Made by a program: the position numbers and the translations under genes
Assembly (NCBI GenBank): GCA_945915235.1
Contig: CAMEEX010000004.1
Span: forward strand, 1-49,488
Origin: an uncultured Clostridia bacterium
GTDB lineage: Bacteria > Bacillota > Clostridia > Lachnospirales > Lachnospiraceae
Reading direction: 5' to 3'
DNA: 49,488 nucleotides
Part shown: positions 45,632-49,488 of the stretch, one piece after another
Position numbering within the stretch: position 1 is the first letter of the stretch
Layout: each line of letters begins with the position of its first letter
Notes under the pieces: generated by a model
The model's database searches: none
Told to the model about the DNA's origin: nothing
Seen by the model: the letters and a program-made list of their open reading frames with translations, nothing else

Positions 45632-47800
45632 ATGGATAAGATATTAGAAGTTAAGAACCTGAAAGTTTCCTTCCGTACACAGGGAGGAACCGTTAAGGCT
45701 GTTAGAGATATTTCGTTTGACCTTGAAAGAGGTAAGACACTTGCAATCGTTGGAGAGTCCGGCTCAGGTAAGTCAGTTACATCCAAGGCAATCCTCGGTA
45801 TCCTTGCCGGTAACTCCATTATCGAGGGTGGAGAGATACTGTATGATGGAAAGGATTTATTATCCATTACTGAGGATGAGATGTACAAAATCAGAGGTGA
45901 TAAGATATCGATGATTTTCCAGGATCCATTGTCCTCCCTCAATCCTATTGTAAAAATCGGACGTCAGATTACAGAGGCGATGCTTCTCAAGAATAAGGCG
46001 AACAGAAAAGAAGCGAGAAATGAATTCAACTCCCTTCTCAAGATATTGAAGAGCAACATGATTGCGGCTCAGGGAAGTGGCTCAGAAGCAGAAATCACAG
46101 AAATGGTAAAGACTTTTGACGGTTTTGCAACTCTGTCGACAAAGCTTGAGATGCCGTACAATGATGCCATGGCAAATGCCGAGGAAATCAAGGCATCGGT
46201 TGAGGATCTTCTTTTCATGGTCGAGAAGAAGCAGAATCCTGATGTTAGAGAGAAGCTTACAGATTATGTCCTGATGCTTCAGAAGGTTCAGAACGAGTTT
46301 ATCGAGGATGAGCATGCTGCAAAGCTTACAGAGCTTCTTGATAAATGCAAGAAAGAGAAGGACAGCTATCCAAAGAAGGCACAGGAGAATGTCACGCTGT
46401 CTGCTTCACTTGAAAAGCTGTTAAATGATACAGTCAAGCTTATGGATGACATTATCAACCAGCCAAGACCTAATTTCTTCAGAATAGGTTACTATAAGCT
46501 TAAGGGAAAGGATTGCAGCATCAAGGGAAAGGGTGTTGAGAAACTCAATGAGGAGGCGCTTGCATTCCTCAACGATAACTTCATGAACCATTTCCTTGAA
46601 CTTGAGGATAACGGTATACGCTATTCATTTGAAAATGCACTTGAGAACAAGAAGAAGCTTCTTCCTAAGCTTGAGGGGGCTAAGAAGTACTACGAGGGCA
46701 GTTTCACAAAGGCTGAGGCTAAGAGCTATGCGAAGACTCTTGCTGATTTAGTTCCGGCGTCCATCGACCAGCTTGAAATCAACAAGGACAGTGTTGCATA
46801 TACATTCAGAACCAGTCTTAATAAGGCTATTGATAAGTATTTTTCTGCTCAGAAAACCAACCCGAAGGAGGAGGCAAGATTTGCAAAGCAGTCTGCCAAG
46901 AGAGAAAAGCTTATTGCAAAGGGCAAGAACGTAGACTGGAAGGTTGTTCCGAAGTCAGTTTACGACTTAGACGAATTGAAGAATAATATAATACATGTAG
47001 TCACACGTCTTGAGGACAAGTATAAGGCGGAGATAGCAGCTGCAGAGAACTTCGATGTTGAGGCAAGAGGAATAGAAATCGTCGATTTCTTCAAGGCTAA
47101 GGCTTCGCAGGTTGTATATAAGGTAACTAAGGCGATGGCGAAGGAGAAGGCAATCAAGCTTATGGAGGAAGTTGGTATCCATGAGCCTAGACGCAGATAC
47201 AATCAGTATCCGTTCGAGTTCTCAGGTGGTATGAGACAGCGTATTGTTATCGCGATTGCGCTCGCTGCAAACCCTGACATTCTTATCTGTGATGAGCCTA
47301 CAACGGCACTTGATGTTACCATTCAGGCACAGATACTTGAGCTTATCAACCAGTTGAAGGTTGAGCGTAACCTTTCCGTTATCTTCATCACACATGACCT
47401 TGGTGTAGTTGCAAACATGGCTGATGAGATTGCCGTTATGTATGCAGGTAAGATAGTTGAGTACGGAACAGCACAGGATATCTTCTATGACCCGAGACAT
47501 CCGTATACATGGGCTCTCCTTTCCTCAATGCCGGATCTTGATACGAGCGATAAGCTCGATGCTATTCCGGGTACACCGCCAAATATGATTTATCCACCTG
47601 TTGGTGATGCTTTTGCGGACAGAAATAAGTATGCCATGAAGATTGACTTCGAGAAGCAGCCGCCTATGTTCAAGATAAGTGATACACACATGGCAGCTAC
47701 ATGGTTACTTCATCCTAATGCACCGAAGGTCGAGATACCTAAGATTATTACGGATCGTATTGCAAGAATGAAACAGAAAAGCGCAGGAGGTGAAATCTAA
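45632..47800 (+). CDS. oppD: Oligopeptide ABC transporter ATPase OppD with an insert of about 380 residues
   Basis: The 722-residue protein is roughly twice the normal length (about 330-350). Walker A GESGSGKS (41-48) and the Q-loop IFQDPLSSLNP (95-105) are normal. From about residue 121 to 502 there is a Lys/Glu-rich, mostly helical insert with no recognised domain (EEIKASVEDLLFMVEKK, KLEGAKKYYEGSFTKAEAKS). The fold resumes with KEKAIKLMEEVGI, signature FSGGMRQR (530), Walker B ILICDEP (550-556) and the H-loop THDL (587-590). The C-terminal tail reads GDAFADRNKYAMKIDFEKQPP and lacks the four cysteines of cluster-binding OppD tails, like streptococcal and lactococcal types as I recall them. 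The stop overlaps the oppF start by one base. Confidence 0.92.
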   Translation: MDKILEVKNLKVSFRTQGGTVKAVRDISFDLERGKTLAIVGESGSGKSVTSKAILGILAGNSIIEGGEILYDGKDLLSITEDEMYKIRGDKISMIFQDPLSSLNPIVKIGRQITEAMLLKNKANRKEARNEFNSLLKILKSNMIAAQGSGSEAEITEMVKTFDGFATLSTKLEMPYNDAMANAEEIKASVEDLLFMVEKKQNPDVREKLTDYVLMLQKVQNEFIEDEHAAKLTELLDKCKKEKDSYPKKAQENVTLSASLEKLLNDTVKLMDDIINQPRPNFFRIGYYKLKGKDCSIKGKGVEKLNEEALAFLNDNFMNHFLELEDNGIRYSFENALENKKKLLPKLEGAKKYYEGSFTKAEAKSYAKTLADLVPASIDQLEINKDSVAYTFRTSLNKAIDKYFSAQKTNPKEEARFAKQSAKREKLIAKGKNVDWKVVPKSVYDLDELKNNIIHVVTRLEDKYKAEIAAAENFDVEARGIEIVDFFKAKASQVVYKVTKAMAKEKAIKLMEEVGIHEPRRRYNQYPFEFSGGMRQRIVIAIALAANPDILICDEPTTALDVTIQAQILELINQLKVERNLSVIFITHDLGVVANMADEIAVMYAGKIVEYGTAQDIFYDPRHPYTWALLSSMPDLDTSDKLDAIPGTPPNMIYPPVGDAFADRNKYAMKIDFEKQPPMFKISDTHMAATWLLHPNAPKVEIPKIITDRIARMKQKSAGGEI

Positions 47801-49053
47801 TGGAAGATAAGAATCAGGAGGTTTTACTTCGCGTCGAAAATCTTTGTCAGTATTTCGGCCCTACTAAGGCAGTGGATGGCGTAAGCTTCGACATTAAGAA
47901 GGGTGAGGTTTTCGGTCTTGTTGGTGAGTCCGGCTGTGGTAAGACTACAACAGGACGTTCCATTATCAAGATTTATGATATTACAAGCGGTAATATATAT
48001 TTCGAAAACCAGAGAATATGTGCCGGAACAGGAAGCTATAAGCTTGCGATTGAGAATGCGAAGGCAGAGGCTAAGAAGGCAGTAAAGGAGTTGGACGAGG
48101 ATTCTAAGAAAAATCCTTCCAATGCAGATGCCAACAATAAGAAAAAGGCTGAGATTAAGGCAAATCTTGACAAGACAATAGCTGAGAATAAGGCGCAGAT
48201 AAAGAGCGCCGTGTTCGACCATAAGAACTGCGACAAGGAATACTCAAAGAAGCTTGTAGCTGAGGTGAATGAAAGATATAAGAAGGCTATGGCTGAGGCT
48301 GGAAATGACAGCGCAAAGTTAGCTGAATTAAAGAAGAAATATAAGGATGAATTAAGAGTAGCAAAGAATACTCGTCTTATTACCAAGATACAGATGATTT
48401 TTCAGGACCCTATAGCATCACTCAATCCGCGTATGACAGTGCGCGAGATTATTGCTGAGGGACTTGTAATCAATGGAATAAGGGACAAAGAGTTCATTGA
48501 CGAGAAGGTGTATGAGATACTTGAGATGGTAGGACTTGTAAGAGAGCATGCGGGACGTTACCCACATGAGTTCTCAGGTGGTCAGCGTCAGCGTATCGGT
48601 ATCGCACGTTCTGTTATCATGAGACCGGATCTGCTCATTGCGGACGAGCCTATTTCAGCACTTGACGTATCCATTCAGGCGCAGGTTATTAATCTTTTGA
48701 ATGATCTGCGCGAGAAGCTCGGTCTTACTATCTTATTTATCGCACATGATTTGTCGGTTGTTAAGTATTTCTCCGACAGAATCGGTGTAATGTATTTTGG
48801 TAATATGGTAGAGCTGGCTTCCTCAGATGAGTTATTCGCTCATCCGCTGCATCCTTACACACGCTCGCTGCTTTCGGCTATTCCGCTTCCGGATCCGGAT
48901 GCCGAGAAGAACAGGGTTCGTATAACCTATAACCCTATTGCAGAGCATGACTATACAGTTGATAAGCCGTCGATGCGTGAGGTTGTTCCGGGACATTTTG
49001 TATATTGTAACGATGCAGAAGAGGCACGTTACCGTGAGGAACTTGGTAAGTGA
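47800..49053 (+). CDS. oppF: Oligopeptide ABC transporter ATPase OppF with a Lys/Glu-rich insert
   Basis: The 417-residue protein is about 100 residues longer than usual OppF. Walker [10 protein letters not shown] (42-50) is normal. Residues about 77-190 are a Lys/Ala/Glu-rich likely coiled coil ([33 protein letters not shown]) placed before the Q-loop [14 protein letters not shown] (197-210). The signature [15 protein letters not shown] (256-270), Walker B LLIADEP and H-loop AHDL follow. The C-terminal tail ([16 protein letters not shown]) is the AmiF/OppF type. Because the OppD insert lies after the Q-loop and this one before it, the two partner ATPases are extended at different points. The start overlaps the oppD stop (TAATG). 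Confidence 0.92.
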   Translation: MEDKNQEVLLRVENLCQYFGPTKAVDGVSFDIKKGEVFGLVGESGCGKTTTGRSIIKIYDITSGNIYFENQRICAGTGSYKLAIENAKAEAKKAVKELDEDSKKNPSNADANNKKKAEIKANLDKTIAENKAQIKSAVFDHKNCDKEYSKKLVAEVNERYKKAMAEAGNDSAKLAELKKKYKDELRVAKNTRLITKIQMIFQDPIASLNPRMTVREIIAEGLVINGIRDKEFIDEKVYEILEMVGLVREHAGRYPHEFSGGQRQRIGIARSVIMRPDLLIADEPISALDVSIQAQVINLLNDLREKLGLTILFIAHDLSVVKYFSDRIGVMYFGNMVELASSDELFAHPLHPYTRSLLSAIPLPDPDAEKNRVRITYNPIAEHDYTVDKPSMREVVPGHFVYCNDAEEARYREELGK

Positions 49054-49472
49054 AAAAAATTACTAAAAATAAAATAATATCATATAGTGTCATTGCAGCG
49101 GTAGGTCTGCTGATGTCATATGTTTTTCTGAGGCTCAGGTCATTCGGAGCTTTGACATCACCTGCCGAGAGATACATGATGCTGGCTGATGGCTTTACTA
49201 TTCCGGGTATCTCGTTTCTGATGTTTGGAGCTTTGATATGGGTGGCAGGTCTTGGGGCACTGGACGGTCTCGCCTTCGTAATGAAGGGACTTGTGAGGAG
49301 ACTTATTCCGGGGTCGCGCCTTAACAGCGATGATAACGAGAGTTATTATGAGTATATCCAGAAGAGGCGCGCGAAAAAGACCAAAGCTCATATGCCGTTA
49401 GTTCTGGTCGGAGCCGCGTATACTGTGGTGGCGGTGATATTTATAATATTATTTTGTTGCCTTGGGTATTAA
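49050..49472 (+). CDS. DUF3899 family membrane protein
   Basis: A GTG start at 49050 overlaps the oppF stop (GTGA), so the gene looks like the last member of the opp operon. The 140-residue protein has three hydrophobic helices: IISYSVIAAVGLLMSYVFL, FTIPGISFLMFGALIWVAG, and a C-terminal LVLVGAAYTVVAVIFIILF. Between the second and third is a soluble loop with ESYYEYIQKRRAKK, a pattern I associate with DUF3899 proteins. Function is unknown. Coupling to opp may be only convenient placement. The stop lies 16 bases before the window edge. Confidence 0.78.
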   Translation: MKKITKNKIISYSVIAAVGLLMSYVFLRLRSFGALTSPAERYMMLADGFTIPGISFLMFGALIWVAGLGALDGLAFVMKGLVRRLIPGSRLNSDDNESYYEYIQKRRAKKTKAHMPLVLVGAAYTVVAVIFIILFCCLGY

Positions 49473-49488
49473 AGCACATTTTTACGGA

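Noticed and set aside
45632-49053. OppD and OppF inserts as frameshifts, assembly chimeras or inteins
   Set aside because: Both frames stay open with normal codon use, conserved motifs continue on each side, and no intein splice motifs (Cys/Ser start and HN-C/S/T end) are seen at the boundaries.
1-49488. tRNA, rRNA, CRISPR, insertion sequence, prophage or toxin-antitoxin system
   Set aside because: No cloverleaf-like T-loop motifs, regularly spaced repeats, transposase or integrase motifs, phage genes or toxin families were seen on either strand by eye.

Overview
The window looks like a chromosomal segment of a Lachnospiraceae-type member of the Clostridia (Firmicutes). The grounds are moderate, patchy GC content, strong AGGAGG-type ribosome binding sites, near-consensus sigma-A promoters, many short T-tailed hairpin terminators, and gene types common in that family (DUF1836, DUF3783, DUF3899, YerC/TrpR-like, ROK glucokinase, a CUT1 sugar transporter without its own ATPase, an Ami/Opp-type peptide importer). 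Genus cannot be fixed from sequence alone. I saw no tRNA, rRNA, CRISPR array, transposase or prophage gene.

Region 1-2.4 kb is an eroded patch. An intact LOG-family gene is followed by the front of a P-loop kinase joined to the tail of a YhcG/DUF1016 nuclease, a 38-codon stub of a NUDIX zinc ribbon, and an alpha/beta hydrolase (BAAT C-terminal type) that seems to have lost its nucleophile elbow. Region 2.4-9.7 kb is housekeeping and carbon metabolism: ROK glucokinase, a DUF3783 protein, ApbE flavin transferase, an AraC regulator divergent from glycogen phosphorylase, a HAD phosphatase and a PilZ protein. Region 9.8-14 kb is a purC-purF-purB operon with a structured leader. Region 14-18.7 kb is a LacI-controlled sugar ABC operon (binding protein and two permeases, no ATPase) with a terminator between binding protein and permeases.

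Region 18.7-29.9 kb holds a membrane-anchored leucine-rich-repeat protein, aroA, purA with a downstream HEAT/THUMP-like/methyltransferase gene, small membrane and SEC-C proteins, a second methyltransferase with hslO (Hsp33), a cold-shock protein with a long leader, and a polytopic membrane protein. Region 30-40 kb holds a tandem HD/HD-GYP-like protein, an orphan NitT/TauT-type binding lipoprotein, a Cof-type HAD phosphatase, a YerC-like regulator, a DUF1836 regulator, PspA, PcrA helicase, two small membrane proteins and an RlmD-type rRNA methyltransferase.

Region 40-49.5 kb is the most unusual part: a complete oligopeptide ABC importer (oppA, then oppB-C-D-F) followed by a DUF3899 protein. 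Four of the five subunits are oversized. OppA is 848 aa, OppC has an external insert of about 225 residues, OppD a charged helical insert of about 380 residues after its Q-loop, and OppF a lysine/glutamate-rich insert of about 110 residues before its Q-loop. All reading frames are open and the ATPase motifs are intact, so this looks like an elaborated machine rather than decay. It is the best candidate here for undescribed biology. Functionally the window links sugar uptake and glucan breakdown (sugar ABC, glucokinase, phosphorylase), purine synthesis, peptide uptake, and possible cyclic-di-GMP signalling (PilZ and HD-GYP-like proteins).
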